Assembly: GCA_000499405.2 (NCBI GenBank)
Contig: HG738139.1
Span: forward strand, 7,836,616 to 7,900,615
Origin: Onchocerca volvulus
Lineage: Eukaryota > Nematoda > Chromadorea > Rhabditida > Onchocercidae
DNA: 64,000 bases
Direction: 5' to 3'
Shown here in pieces: positions 24,070 through 36,507 of the stretch (position 1 is the first letter of the stretch; each line of letters begins with the position of its first letter). The notes beneath the pieces were generated by a model. The model was not told where the DNA came from. It was given only the letters and a program-made list of their open reading frames with translations, and did not search any database. Both the position numbers and the translations under genes were made by a program.

Positions 24070-27000
24070 TGGCGGATCCTAAACCTAAGCTTAAGCCATC
24101 GATTTAATAACTAACTTCGACTCCGGGAATCTTGATCTTTTAAATTCTTCGGGACTCCTCCTCTTATCTGAACTGCAAACGTGTCATCTCATGATTGGTT
24201 GGTATCACTTTTGGCGGTAAACATGTTTATCCTTACCTTGTTGATCTCTTTGAAACTAGATCGCTCTATTTGACCTTTAATACTCCTTGTTCACAATAAT
24301 ATTTGGCGCTATTTGATCTTCGACATTTCTTGTTTATCATTGTATTCTTTGATTTCGTCAAAATCTTCCACTATTTGACCTTACCTCATACAACTAATTA
24401 CATTTCTCGGATTTTTCTGACATTCCTGATCGTAAGGAAATTGAGATTTTCAGGAGGAAGGAACTCGGGGATTGTAGCAAAAAGTGTTTTGTTTCTTTAA
24501 TTCAAATGATTTAATAGATATTTCTTGCACCTCTTTGTTGGTAAATGGATTTGTATGATTTCCGGAAATAGATATAATTTTTCTTTGACTTGATGTTTTC
24601 TTTCAATTATTTTGCTATTACATTATCTTTTGTAATAGTAATTTTGTAGTATTAGAGCTAGTTTTGAGTTTGTCTCATTTCGAGTGATTCTTTTCTTTTC
24701 GAAGTTTGGTTGAATCTCTGATGATGGTTGAATCCTTGACGATTTCCATATCGATGATAATATCGCCATTCATTCAATATGATTCAATAAATTCATAATT
24801 TGCTGTCGTAATTGTTTCATTTTCTGAGAAATGCCTTTGTACACACCGTTCGGGTGATGTTACCGCATTTTATTGCAAGATTCAGATGCATGTTCGAGTA
24901 TAAACGGCAACTTTAATGGATGTGAAGTTTCTTTGAGAGATTTCCTAGCAATTCCGTTTTTGAGGCACATTGAATGAGTACTGATATCCATTTACAATTT
25001 TCCGTTGCATAAGCTTGAACCGATATTATGGAAACCATTGTTATTAAAATTTAGTCTTTCGTTATTGAATTTGACTTACTTGATGTTAGTGGTTAAATTC
25101 GTCGTTTGGTAGCACTTCTAGTAGAGCGATAGATCATTCTTGTTCAGTGTTTTGCGTTGGTTTCTCGTACATTCGTTAATAATCGGATTTTCGTTGATGA
25201 TGAATTCTCGAATTCTCATTGTTAATTTCCAGAGGATGCAGTAGTATATTTAGTCTATTGAGGAATCTTTCGTGTGACATTTCTACTAAAGCGTTTCTTG
25301 CTTCTCTATTTCTTCCTCGTTTAATCTCTTTTATTTTAACTAATTTCCACATATCGCGGAAGAAATTCTGGTTTATTGACTAACACAATTTCTTCCTCAC
25401 GTGATAATCTTACCTCTACATTTCTCGGGAAAATATTTTCCCTTTGAATTCGTTTTCTAAGACTGGCTAAATATTCATTTCTCCATATTTTCCAAAATAT
25501 ATCCAAGGCTTGGAGAATGTTCGACCAGTATTTAAAAAGTTTTCCCTTAGTACTTAATTTAGGAAGAAATTCAATCCTGGTCATTGTCATTACTAAGTGA
25601 AATAACTAGAAAAGCGCTGGGAGAGATAAAATCGATTGAACATGTGATTTCCTGTTCATTAGAGTTTCCGTTAGTTATTGATCGATTACTGAGTATCCTT
25701 CTATTTTCATTATTAGAGTTATTAATTCTTTCTTCCATAATAATTTCTTATCATAGCTCTCTCTTCTCATAGCCTTTTTAATCAATTCAATTATTCTTTC
25801 ATAAAACGGAAAAGTTAAATAACTCTATGGGGCTCTTGGTATGGTATTCTTCTAGATCATTCCCTTTGTGTTAAGAAATTCGTTAGTTTGGTATTTTGCT
25901 CCATAATAGTCTTGAAAATTAGTTGGAATTGACTGGCAATATCCTCAGGAAAGCCCCATCGAGCAACGATTCTTAATACGTGCAGTCTTGTCATTTACGA
26001 TTAAAAATGGTTGGCGAGATGAATTCTCTGCCAATTCCAAATGCACCGCTTTCGTTCTCAAACATGTGAAGAGAGCTATCCATCTTTGGGCACTATAAAC
26101 TTTGACAGAAAAAGGGCCTAGATAGTCCAGGCCAGCATGTACAGACATGTTCTAGAGCTTTGACTCGAGTTTCTGGAAAATTGATAGTTTGAAAGGTCTA
26201 GTATGACTGATAGCTTGAATGGTCTAGTGGTCCAGCATTCACAAGCCATACATTTGCTGAGGATTCGTTCGATTTCACTTCTCTTTGGCATCCAGAATTT
26301 GCAACTCATTTTAGAAAGAGTATGCACAATTCGAGCATGGATCAAGTTTTCATGTTGCTGTTGTATGAGGAGCTCGGTTATTGGATTATGCCTTAGAAGA
26401 TAAATACAGTGTTGTGTTTACCGCTATATTCAATTTCGAATTCTCCAATCGGCGTTTTGATCTCCATAATTTCTCCTTTTCGTTGCAGGATCAGTATTTC
26501 TTTTTTGGTTATTTTTTTTGACTGCGCTCGTTTAATTAGCAACCTATTTTGTCAATTTATAGTCACTTATAAATCTTTTTCAATTGATACTAATTGTAAC
26601 CATGATATCTTCTCCTTTATTGTTAATTTTATGAATTTGAGAATCCAGATAGTTGTTCTTAGTATTCTTAACCATTTTGTTAAAATGATTTCATCTATTA
26701 ATTTAAATCTCTCTCCAACATGAGTGTAACTTTCTCAATGGTTTTTTTTTCCGTTTCTTCATTTTTGAAATCTTCGTTGAAAATTGAATTCCATCGTGAG
26801 CAATTGATTTTTTTTTTTTTTTTTTTTTTTTAACTGCAATACTCTTTCCATCATGATTCACAATTTTCAAGTTTTATTGGAGATAATTTTTTTGTTGCAT
26901 CGTCAACTGAATTATGCTCACTTGAAATAGAACGGAACAGGAATTTTGCCTTTCATATTTCCTCAGTTCAGTTTTATAAGAATTTTGGTAATAATCGGGA

Positions 27001-29371
27001 ATGCATTTGGATTTAGTATAATGCAGACTTGGAATCGGAGTATAAGGTTACCGACATATTTTCCAGTTCTGCTCTGTTGCAAAGCGGATTGCTCGTACTC
27101 GGATGAGTATCGCTAATAACTCCAATCGAGGTAGAATGATACCTTCAATTGATGCAATTCGGGATTTAGTAATAATCAAGGACTCTTCGTCCTTGAAGTC
27201 TATAACTCGTACATATATAGCTACAGAATGTGATATACTTGAGGCATTCTGTGAAGACATTGAGTTGCATGTGATTTAGGGGATTTATTACGAATCAAGG
27301 CAATTCCTTTACACTTTTTGGCCATTTGTATATGGGAGAATTCCGTATTTCTTTTTCGTCTTCACTTATGGTTTAATCCCAAAAAATGTTCCTCTTCCAT
27401 AAATTTTGAAGAAATAATTGAATTGTATAATCATGTGGACTAGGATTCCCAACGATAATATTGAAAATGACAAATGTAAGATTATCCTCTTGGCTAATTC
27501 TTTTTCTGTTTATGGTTTCAGAGTTAACCGAATGATATCCCTATCGTGATGCCAAATAATGCCTAGAATTTTCTTTCATTTCGGCTCAATCTTATTTGAG
27601 TGTCTTATTATTGAAGTTTTCGTTATTTGACAGGAATTCTCGAATGTTTATGGCTGACTCATCAAACATGGTTTTCGTTTCTAATATTTTTCCAAAGTCT
27701 GTTCCGTTTCCATTGTTGATAATATTATGTTATCTATATATAAATTTCATCTGATTTCCATTTCTGTTTGACTTCCATTGATTTCTAGGTGATGATTGAA
27801 TGTGTCGATAGTAAAAAAGATAATTATATTACTTCAAAGGATCCCCTCTTGAAATGATACATTTCAGATTCTCTTTGGTAATTGCATATTGAATATTCTT
27901 GAACCAGAGGAATCTGTTCAGTCTCTGTCAAAGGGATGCAGTTCCAGTTGCAAGAGTGCCATTTTTACTTCGGCTATAATTAGATTTTTCATCATTCGAA
28001 GGTGTAGTAATATTCCTAATAAGTCCGGAAGTATTATAGGTCCATGATATAGTATTTCATTCAAACTTTTTCATATCATTAAGGTACGCAGATGCATCGT
28101 AGACCATTCTGAGGTTCGTTATAAATTTGTATGAATATAGAACTTCATGATGAGGCAGATAATGAATTATATCTTCTTGATCCATCTGTGGATACACTTC
28201 TTCAATTTTGAATGAGGTTTGATCCCGGAATATTTCGTCATATCGATGAAGCAGTTGTTATCAATCTGTAGTCGTTTAATTAGTGTCTTTAAAAGACCAA
28301 AACATAGGCCATAGTTATTATTTAATTTAACCTTTGTCTCTCTCCACGGCTAACAGATTTGATGTTTTTTATTTTGTTTGATAATACTTCCTTTGAATTT
28401 TTCCAACATTTTTTCATTATTCTGGGCAGAAATAATCGATGGAATGGTTACGCTAGCCATACATGTTGGATTGTCTTCCACCAATGCTGAATTAAGATTT
28501 GTGATTTTACTGATGTATCCATTTTCTGCTAATATAGGTCCAAGTTTCATATGGATTAAGAAGAATCCTGACTTTAGAGTCAAACTTTTCCAGTTTGGGT
28601 GAATTTGAAAAACCAACAACTTTTTAAACCATCCAGTTGATCTTGATCTATCTTTGGCGATAGGTCATAGCTATTTAAATTCACTATTTATAATATGTTT
28701 GTAAGGGAGTCTATTATAATGGCTTCAAATCTCATAACTTTCTTTCTTCCAGTTCTTATTCCAGTTTCTGCTTTGATTGTAAGACATGGTTTTGGTAATT
28801 TGTTATAAATGAGACAGTATATAATTCTTCTTCATCGATATTTTGTAGATTAAGTCGATTAGCTAGATCCTTGGAAACAAAGGAAAATTACGAGCCGATA
28901 CAGAATTATGATAGGGTTTGTTTTTGGATTCCTGGTATTTCTGGATTGACCACTTTGGATTGTTTTCTTGAACATCTCATTTCTTTCGGTTATTGAATTG
29001 ATTGTTAGTTGCTTTATCCATCTTTGTGGTTGGTCCAGCATCTTGTACATCATTGTTGTATTTGATATAACATAATGCACTATAAGGAGGACCTTTGTAA
29101 TGGTAACACGAACATTTCCATTTATTGCATTCTGTTACCTTGTGTCTTGATTTGTAACAATTAAGACAAGCGATATTTTCTTTTAGATGTTCCATTCATT
29201 GTCTGAGAGTGGGATAAACTTTGTCATTCGTCATCCCAGTGTTTTTTGTTGTAAAAGGCACAGGCTGTTTTTGCTTTGTTTCAGGTTTTAATTTTCTTTG
29301 CAGTTGTGGTTGGTTTTGGAGCATTCGGGTTGAGCTGCTTGATTGCAGTTAAGGCGGATGTTTCTCCTGTA
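24070..29371 (-). mobile_element. Degenerate Pao/BEL retrotransposon (right-arm copy)
   Basis: This is the reverse-oriented copy of 7200-12500 with the same broken domains. The zinc knuckles are at 29195-28977, the DUF1758-like region at 28619-28350, the RNase H/A17-like piece at 27260-27048, the integrase zinc-binding domain at 26345-26210 and the DUF5641-like region at 25590-25180. The inactivating stops and frameshifts I looked at are shared with the left copy, so decay came before the duplication. One substitution separates the arms here (26748 T against the complement of 9822 G), and the T tract near 26808-26831 is one base longer. Confidence 0.85.
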
Positions 29372-30708
29372 GTATTATGTGAGATTTGATTTGTCTTTGA
29401 CTCAGTTGAGCTCTTGCTTAACCACTGCTAGAGATCAGGAAAGTGCAAGGTAACCGTACTTCTGTTCTGGTTAGCATTTTTAACCTTAAATATCGGCAGT
29501 TTATTTGTTTTAGATGATACAGCATTGATTTTGCCACCGTACACATTATTTCTGGGATGTAACAGTGAAGTTATCATATAAATTTAGGTTGATATAAATT
29601 TGAGCTAATTTTTGCATCATATTTCAATCAGATATATAACTTAGTGTAAAGAAAGAAAGTTCTATTGAAATTTAAAACATTGCTTATTCACTTAGTTTCA
29701 CTTTTTTTTTTCACTTAGTTTCACTTTTTTATTATTTGAATCTAGCCTTGTTTAATTGATCCAATTCGATCGTTGCAATTCTAGTATTGTCTGTGTCCCA
29801 TAACAAATTCCGATTTCTTTGTATTTTATTAACAGCTTCAAAATGATTATATCAGAGTCATCTTTCCAATCACATTTTCAAAACAGTATCACTTCTAGTA
29901 GCACTTCTGCTTACTAAATTGCATCATACAGGTGATTGTTTAGAAAGAGCACTATAAAGTGAAAAGAAACGAAATCCATACGTTACATTGCATTGTATGA
30001 GATTTCTTTTTTACACAGCATTTTCGATTTTTCTAAACGAATTTATTATATTCAGATGGTTTGAAAGAAATGAGACGTGGATAATTATACTTAGTTATAC
30101 TGTTGCTGGCAGACTCTTTTTTGGAATGCATTTTGAAATATATTTCATCTGTTATAATACTGGGTAATAGCAAAAAAGCTAGAAACGATCGCTCAAATTT
30201 GTACATTTCCATGATAATCTCTTTCATTACCGCATTTATACATTATATTAAGCCCATAAATATAGTAATATATGATAAATTGATGGAACGTTTGATTGGA
30301 AAAAATTAATTACAATTTGATGAAGTCGGAATAGAGGAATAAAAAACAGAAAAAAAAAATAGTGGAAGAGGATAAGACCAAAAGCTAAAATAAATTAAAA
30401 AAGTTATTTGAAAGAAATTAAATTAAATTGTGCCTGGTAAATTGAAAACATGCATTTGGAGAAATTCAATTCTCTCCATTTGTATTGCTTTCAATTCTCA
30501 TTCCGTACTAAGCCATATATTCCTTTCACATCCCTCCTTCCCCACAACTCGTCTTATTTTATTTTTTGCGATCTATGAAAGTAGTATCAATTTTTTTGAT
30601 TAGTGTATGAGATTCATTAATACTTATATCAATAAAGAATGAGACGAATGCGATATTTGTTTTGAATTAATTCATCATTCCATCATAAATTTGTTTTGAA
30701 CATTTCAG

Positions 30709-30878
30709 TGAGCTGTAAAGATCAGCAGTTAAATATGTTGAGGTATGGCAAAACAGATATCCAAGAATTTTTTTCTCAATTTAATAAGATATTGTTGATC
30801 AGCTGGGTGATTGCAAGTCTACAGTATGCCGCAGTGGCATACAGTAATGCCATTGCATGCTGTATGAAAACTGAATAA
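30709..30878 (+). CDS. Tetraspanin-like terminal exon (gene incomplete)
   Basis: After a CATTTCAG acceptor the frame reads SCKDQQLNMLRYG, then a hydrophobic helix (about ILLISWVIASLQYAAVAY), then ACCMKTE and a stop. A cysteine-bearing loop followed by a last membrane helix and CC near the C-terminus resembles the end of a tetraspanin. I could not find the upstream exons with the CCG loop; the retroelement lies upstream. An open frame at 30103-30309 has another hydrophobic stretch and could belong to it. The family call is weak. Confidence 0.35.
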
Positions 30879-31210
30879 CCTGAATCCACCGTATTCATAG
30901 AAGTCTATTGTAAATGATGATTCACGCCCAGAAACTTTTTGGGCATATTTGCATTATCAAAATTCGAAAAAATTCCATTTCTGAAAGTATGTCAGTGTAG
31001 TATTCCATTAACTACAAGATAGATAATTAATATTAATATGGATAAGATCAAGGGATGAAATATATGTAACATATTAAACACAACGATAAAATTTATTGAG
31101 CGAATTACTGTTTGTTAAAACATGGCTAAGTTCCACTGTTATAGTTCTTATTAAGATCAATATCAAAAAGTTATGAGTATCTATATCAATAAATAAACTT
31201 GCAGGAATAG

Positions 31211-31783
31211 ATGCGAACCCGAAAAAAATCCATCATAACATTACTGCTACAAGAATCATCGAATCCACAAGACGATAGTAGTGAAATATGCGACCAATGG
31301 GAAATTGGTCATTCACTTGGCATCAATAAGGTTTGTACTGTTATGCTCATTGTCATAATGTTGGTAAGTAAAAGTTTGCATTGAATATGACTAACAGATT
31401 ATCATCTTAAAGAATAATGTATTTTCAATAACTTAGTTCTTAAATGTAATCATGATAGCAGGGAATGATATATAATTCTTCATAAATATTGAAATGATTT
31501 TGAACTTGTGGACAAATGATCGAAGTTAAATTGATTCTGAATTTATTTTAAAAAATGTTCGAAAACAATAGACCGTGTGTAGATGAAAGCTGCGCTCTAT
31601 CCCAATGGTTCTTTCCTTTGCACTTTTCCAAAACTATCATTTGTTTGCCGTCGCCTTTGACTCCAATTTTTAACTTTCTGTTAACAGAATATTTTGTTAA
31701 TGAATTTGCATTATGAAGAGATGAATTTCATTTCTGGCAATAATGAGATTAAGCAGATGGATGGTCAGAACAGTGTAATTTAG
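31211..31783 (+). CDS. Possible 82-aa single-pass membrane protein (two exons)
   Basis: Exon 1 (31211-31363) begins with ATG six bases after a TTGCAG acceptor-like site, as in trans-spliced nematode messages, and ends at a perfect GTAAGT donor. Exon 2 (31688-31783) follows TTAACAG and ends in TAG; the phases match. The protein starts MRTRKKS and has an acidic middle (SSNPQDDSSEICDQWE). It then has a hydrophobic segment spanning the splice junction (residues about 41-58, VCTVMLIVIML then NILLM) and a polar tail. No family is recognised. It lies about 330 bp downstream of the tetraspanin-like exon. The membrane helix formed only after splicing is mild support; it may still be chance. Confidence 0.48.
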
Positions 31784-32047
31784 CTTCCTCTATTTCATTT
31801 TATTTTTCTGCTCTATTTCAATCTACCTTTTCGATTAGATTTCTTTCGAAAGTGAGAAGATTTTTGGGAGCGAAGTGAAGAAGCTTTCTGAATTTCGTCG
31901 AAAATTAGATTCACTCGGTAAATTCACTGCAAACAGTCCCAAGTCTTCAACAATAGGTTGGAAACGATGTGAGCCAATGTTCATTCCTTAGATAAACTTT
32001 GACATTTGTGTTTCTTTGCATCAATTTGATCTGTCAGCCTTCTAATG

Positions 32048-32485
32048 CTACTCATTTCCACTTCCGTAAATTGCTATTACCTCATTTTCTGACTTTAATA
32101 ACAGGTTTAGTGTGCCAGTAGCAAATTCAGGCGACCCCATGAAAACAACTCTCATCCTACTTCGTTTAGAAGATCAAGAATTTTCTACTAACTTGCTGCT
32201 GGCAGTTTCTACTAATTTTGTGAAATCATCTTTATAATTAACAGCCATTTCAGCAAGAATTTTTCTATTTAAATCAATTCCAGCAAGCATAAGCCCATGT
32301 ATAAACCTACCATAAGTAAACCCATGTTCTCTTACTGCTGCATTAATACGTATTATCCACAAACTGCGAAAATCACACTTGCGATTTTTTCTATCCCTGT
32401 AAGAGTACAGCAACGCTTTTTCAACCTTTTGCAGAGCGATTCTGTAACAATTTTTTGCACATCCTATCAAAAAAAAAAAAAAAAA
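32048..32485 (-). pseudogene. Wolbachia-like rplT/fmt fragment (right-arm copy)
   Basis: This is the inverted duplicate of 4086-4523. L20 is at 32470-32174 and the formyltransferase start is at 32155-32048, both on the minus strand. It has the same 5' truncation, the same poly-A/T flank and the same early stop, so insertion and decay predate the duplication. It lies between the small membrane protein candidate and the K2P upstream region. Confidence 0.88.
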
Positions 32486-34032
32486 TCTAGCTTTTCCAAA
32501 TGAACCATATCGATAGATATATCTTCGTTTCTTCGCCCTCCGTCTATCAATTCATCTATTTCATCTTATCTTTTTTCTGTACCGACCGTATATCGAAATC
32601 TTTCTTTTTTGAGAAGTTTGGTCATTCCAGCATATCATTGAAAATGTTCAGTCGAAAAACCAATTGAAGGAAGATTTCATTCAAATTTATTACATTCTGT
32701 TTGTAGAAACCACCAGTTGAAAATATTTTTGAGTTTCTTGAGTTGGATAATTGTGATTGCATGGCATCATCAATCACGCTGTTTTCTTCCTCTTTTAATG
32801 ACATGGAGACCTATAACTTGACTTCCTTAAGGCTCTTCAGGATGCTTCGAGGGATTGTTTCTATAAACTACTTTACTTTGATCAATATTAGAGACAAGTT
32901 AAAACTGCGGGGAATGTAATGCGAGACAGACGTTAATCATTGATGAGATTCATAGCGCTGCTCAAATGGCTACCCTCTGAATGAGGAAGGAGTAAGTTCG
33001 GGAATATATGGAAGAATGGCCTCAATCAATGGTTCCACCCTCCTTTTCACGCAACAAGAAATCATTTTAGTAACTTTTCGTCGCAAAATGGTGTCCTTTG
33101 TCGTGCAAGATGAACATTACTGTCTCTTTTCCTCCATCCAAGATTCTCATTCTTCTTTTTTTGCTTGCTACATACTGAGTTATCTGCGAAACTTATCGCC
33201 TGATACTATTCAAAATCTCACATACCGCATCATATTGTGTTCTTCCTAATGCTCGAAACATTTTTGGATAGCGATTATCTGTTTAACTGCATTTTTTGAT
33301 TTCACAGAATATTTCCAATTAAAATTGAGTATTTTTTGAAAAAAAATTCAAGTAATGAAGCAATCTTAAACATAATTTTGCCTTCTTTCGTGATTTTGTC
33401 ATCTCTAAATGGTCATCGCTCTTTTCTCATATAAGACAGACTACCACGCCTTTATGCCTGTTTTCATATTTCCAGCTCTGGTTATGGATGATCAGTGATG
33501 ATTAATAAATAATTTTTTCGTATAAATTGGTACAATTTTCATCTTTATTATTTATATAGATTTTATTATTCTAGGATCTTAAATTTCGTGAAAATGCAAT
33601 CAATTCACAAAGATTGTATTTATAAAAATTGTAAATGCCCAATGGAAGCATCGTTTTACATCCTAATGTATGTTTTGCAACGTAACATTTTGCTGTGAGA
33701 ATGCAATCGACTATAATTGTAAAAGATGCCTATTCCATAATGCAAATGCCTATAAGGACTGAACAAAAGTTGATGCATTCCCATCCGGTGAATTGTGGTT
33801 GAAGTTAAGGAAAAGAACTGGCAGTAGATACCAGGAATAGATGAACCTTGCATTAAATATGCGATCGCAGAAATAATAAGTTCATTTAAAAAGGTGATGC
33901 GAAATTAAACATTATTCTGAATAACAAGCTTTCTTGTGTTCATTCTTGTTCGTAAACTTTGCGAAATATTTGAAGACCCAGGATTACTGCAAGTGATAGA
34001 ATCAGACTCATATTCAGGTACTGCTGTCACCG

Positions 34033-36507
34033 ATGGCTGATTGGAAGAAATATGCTCGAATATTTTTGCCTCACGTCGGTCTCGTCATCTTTTCGGTGCT
34101 GTATACTGTTGGTGGCGCACTTGCATTCTATTATTTGGAACGACCCAATGAGATTGCTGTGAGACGTGAAAGCTTGAGAGATATTTCTGCTCAAAGAAAA
34201 CTTATGCTTGACGAATTATGGGTTATGCTGAACAACGAATCGGTTTCAGATGGTATAGACAATATTTTAGTAAATGAAGGATGACTTCATCCAACGATGC
34301 TTCCCAAACAAAAGTTGGGAATGTGGAAGCATCAAATTCAAGGGAGTGAGCAGGTGGAACTAAAATATCAAGCAAGCCAGCACGTTATTACATATCCTGC
34401 TTGCACCGATTTCACTGTTTCGGGAATGCAATTGACCACTGGCAACTCTTGATATTCACTTGGCCATGTTATTTCAGCCATATTATAACTTATAAATTCT
34501 TTACAGAGGAAATTGAGCGCCTGGCCAACCTTCACGTGAATAATGTGACACAAGTACTGTTTGAAGCTTTTAATACACGTTACATTAGTGCTTCTCATCT
34601 ACAAAGTAGCAATGAAACATCTTCAATTGAATTCACGGAAGAGGAATGCAAGTGGACATTCACAACAGCGCTCTTCTTCACGACTACTCTATTGACGACA
34701 ATTGGTAAAATTTCGTGAATGTTTTCGCAAACTCTGCTTTCGTAACTTTCTTCTGCTCATTAAATAACCTTATTGCAGGTTATGGTAATTTGGTACCACT
34801 AACAGTTCAAGGACGCATGTTTTGCATTATCTATGCTTTGTTCGGTGTGCCGCTTATACTCATTACAGTTGCTGACATGGGCAAATTTCTGAGTGAAAAC
34901 ATTGTTTGGCTCTATGCAAAGTATGTGCACACAGGATGAAAAGATCTAAAAGATGGGGCGGACCTATTCACTCTCGATGGAGTGGACAGGTTAATTTTAG
35001 GAAAGTAAATCTGAAATATGGTGCCCTCCACAGTATCCTAATAAAGTATAAATATAAATATAAAATGATTCATTCGTAGATATGCACAAGCGAAAAAAAT
35101 ATACACGGAGAAGAAAACTGTGTGCATCGCATCCGTGATCGATGAAGTAAATCGTGCCGTGGAGGATGAGCTGTTTCAGGTGGATTCTATCATTTATTTA
35201 GAAACAGCATCTGAATCATCCATTCATACCATGACAAAAGTTGTAGATCGGACTGAGAGAGTATATCTCGATACCAATGCTTCTGATCGTTGGAATACTG
35301 CTTGGTTACATTACAATTGGAGCTGTCTTGCTTGCTTCCTGGGAACACTGGGATTTTTTCTCCGGTTTTTACTTCTCATTTATTACTATGACCACGGTTA
35401 GTTTATCCCCTGTATTATACTTCTTCGGTATCACATTAAATCATCATTTTTAATAGAAACTGATGGTTTTTGCAAGTGGAGGAAAAGATTAACGAAGCAA
35501 CTAAAGACGATAAAGTGAGACGATTTTGAAATCTCGGGAGATATTTTGATTTAAAAAAATCGATTACTTCGGTTATGAGAAAGTTCTCTTCTTCCCGATA
35601 TTTTTCGATTATATAAGTCCTGTGTTCTCTTTGCTTAACTGAAAAATGCCAGTCAAGTCCTTTGTTAAACGAAGCGACATAAATCTCGTTGAGCCAGATT
35701 TGCTTCAGGTCGGATTTGGCGATATCGTACCAATTAGACAAGAATACTTCCTACTCGACCTTCTCTATATTGTTGTCGGGCTAGCCATAACGTTCGTTTT
35801 CCTGAATATTTTCTTTTTCGGTTTTAATGAAACTGATTGGTATGCATACTCAGAATGAATCTTTCCAGGACGATGTGTATTGATCTGGTTGGAATTCAAT
35901 ATATTCGCAAGATTCATTATTTTGGACGAGCCATTAAAGATGCCCGCTATGCTCTAGTGAATGTTGGTGGAAGAATGGTACATGTTCCAGATGTAATGCG
36001 ACACGCATCTGTTTTACAGCAAGTATATCTTTTTTTGCTTCTGAATAGAAGAAAATATCACTCTGAATATCTTTATCTCTGAATCTGAGAAAGTTAACTT
36101 CTGATTTTAATTGACAATTAATATTTAATATGATGTAACAACATACGAGAGTAGTCAAACATTGCTTTCAAATAAACTGACGTGATCTGTTCTTCAATTT
36201 GTTTTTGTTTTCCCTGTAGTTCTCAGCCTTTTCAAGCTCATAAATGGGTATTCAAATTAAGAAAAAACCAATTTCTAGTTTCTAGTCAGTATATTTAATT
36301 CTTATACTGCCCAACTTGAATTTCCATATTCTTCAGAAATATGGTGAAAAGAGACAAGGACACCAGATTCGGCTAAAAGGGGCCTATACTCCGGAAGATT
36401 TGCAGCTCATTCGATACATCGATTATGGATCATTAGCTAATGATAACAGCCGGATGCAGTTCTTCACTAACATATTCAATAAATCTAATGAACTCAGTAC
36501 AGTTTGA
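34033..36507 (+). CDS. Two-pore-domain potassium channel (TWK/K2P family)
   Basis: Eight exons encode 405 residues: 34033-34252, 34507-34704, 34779-34920, 35080-35179, 35247-35396, 35709-35791, 35869-36022 and 36337-36507. The start MADWKKYARIF precedes the first membrane helix (about 12-34). A long extracellular cap region follows. The first pore carries TTIGYGN (about 137-143). After helix 3, helix 4 begins near ISIPMLLIVGILLGY, the second pore helix contains SWEHWDFFSGFYF, and the second filter VGFGD (271-275) is split across an intron. The cytoplasmic tail includes YFGRAIKDARYALVNVGG. Such channels carry background K+ leak currents in neurons and muscle. Exon 1 and part of intron 1 lie in the duplicated arm; the rest is unique. 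The specific C. elegans twk orthologue is not determined. Confidence 0.95.

Larger units (their letters stand above)
2099..34472. repeat. Giant inverted duplication (two 14-kb arms, 4.2-kb loop)
   Basis: The left arm 2099-16260 is the reverse complement of the right arm 20426-34472. The inner pairing starts with TTGAAAGGAAAAAAGCTGG at 20426, matching the complement of the bases ending at 16260. The outer pairing ends with CTTGGCCATGTTAT at 34472, matching the complement starting at 2099; the next bases differ at both ends. Paired positions sum to 36571 in the outer part, 36570 after an A-tract length difference near 9740/26820, and 36686 inside a right-arm gap at 22389. The unpaired loop is 16261-20425. 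DnaJ and K2P read continuously only through the right arm, so the left arm is the copy. Confidence 0.95.
20426..34472. repeat. Right arm of the inverted duplication (parental copy)
   Basis: This is the reverse complement of 2099-16260. It is continuous with DnaJ at its inner end and with the K2P gene at its outer end, so it is the original locus. It is about 115 bp shorter than the left arm because of the N gap at 22389 (117 bp missing, 1 N present, 1 extra T elsewhere). Confidence 0.93.

Noticed and set aside
35120..35401. Single continuous frame through K2P exon 4 and 5
   Set aside because: The frame past 35179 gives a non-channel sequence. An intron 35180-35246 restores the helix-4 and pore reading exactly.
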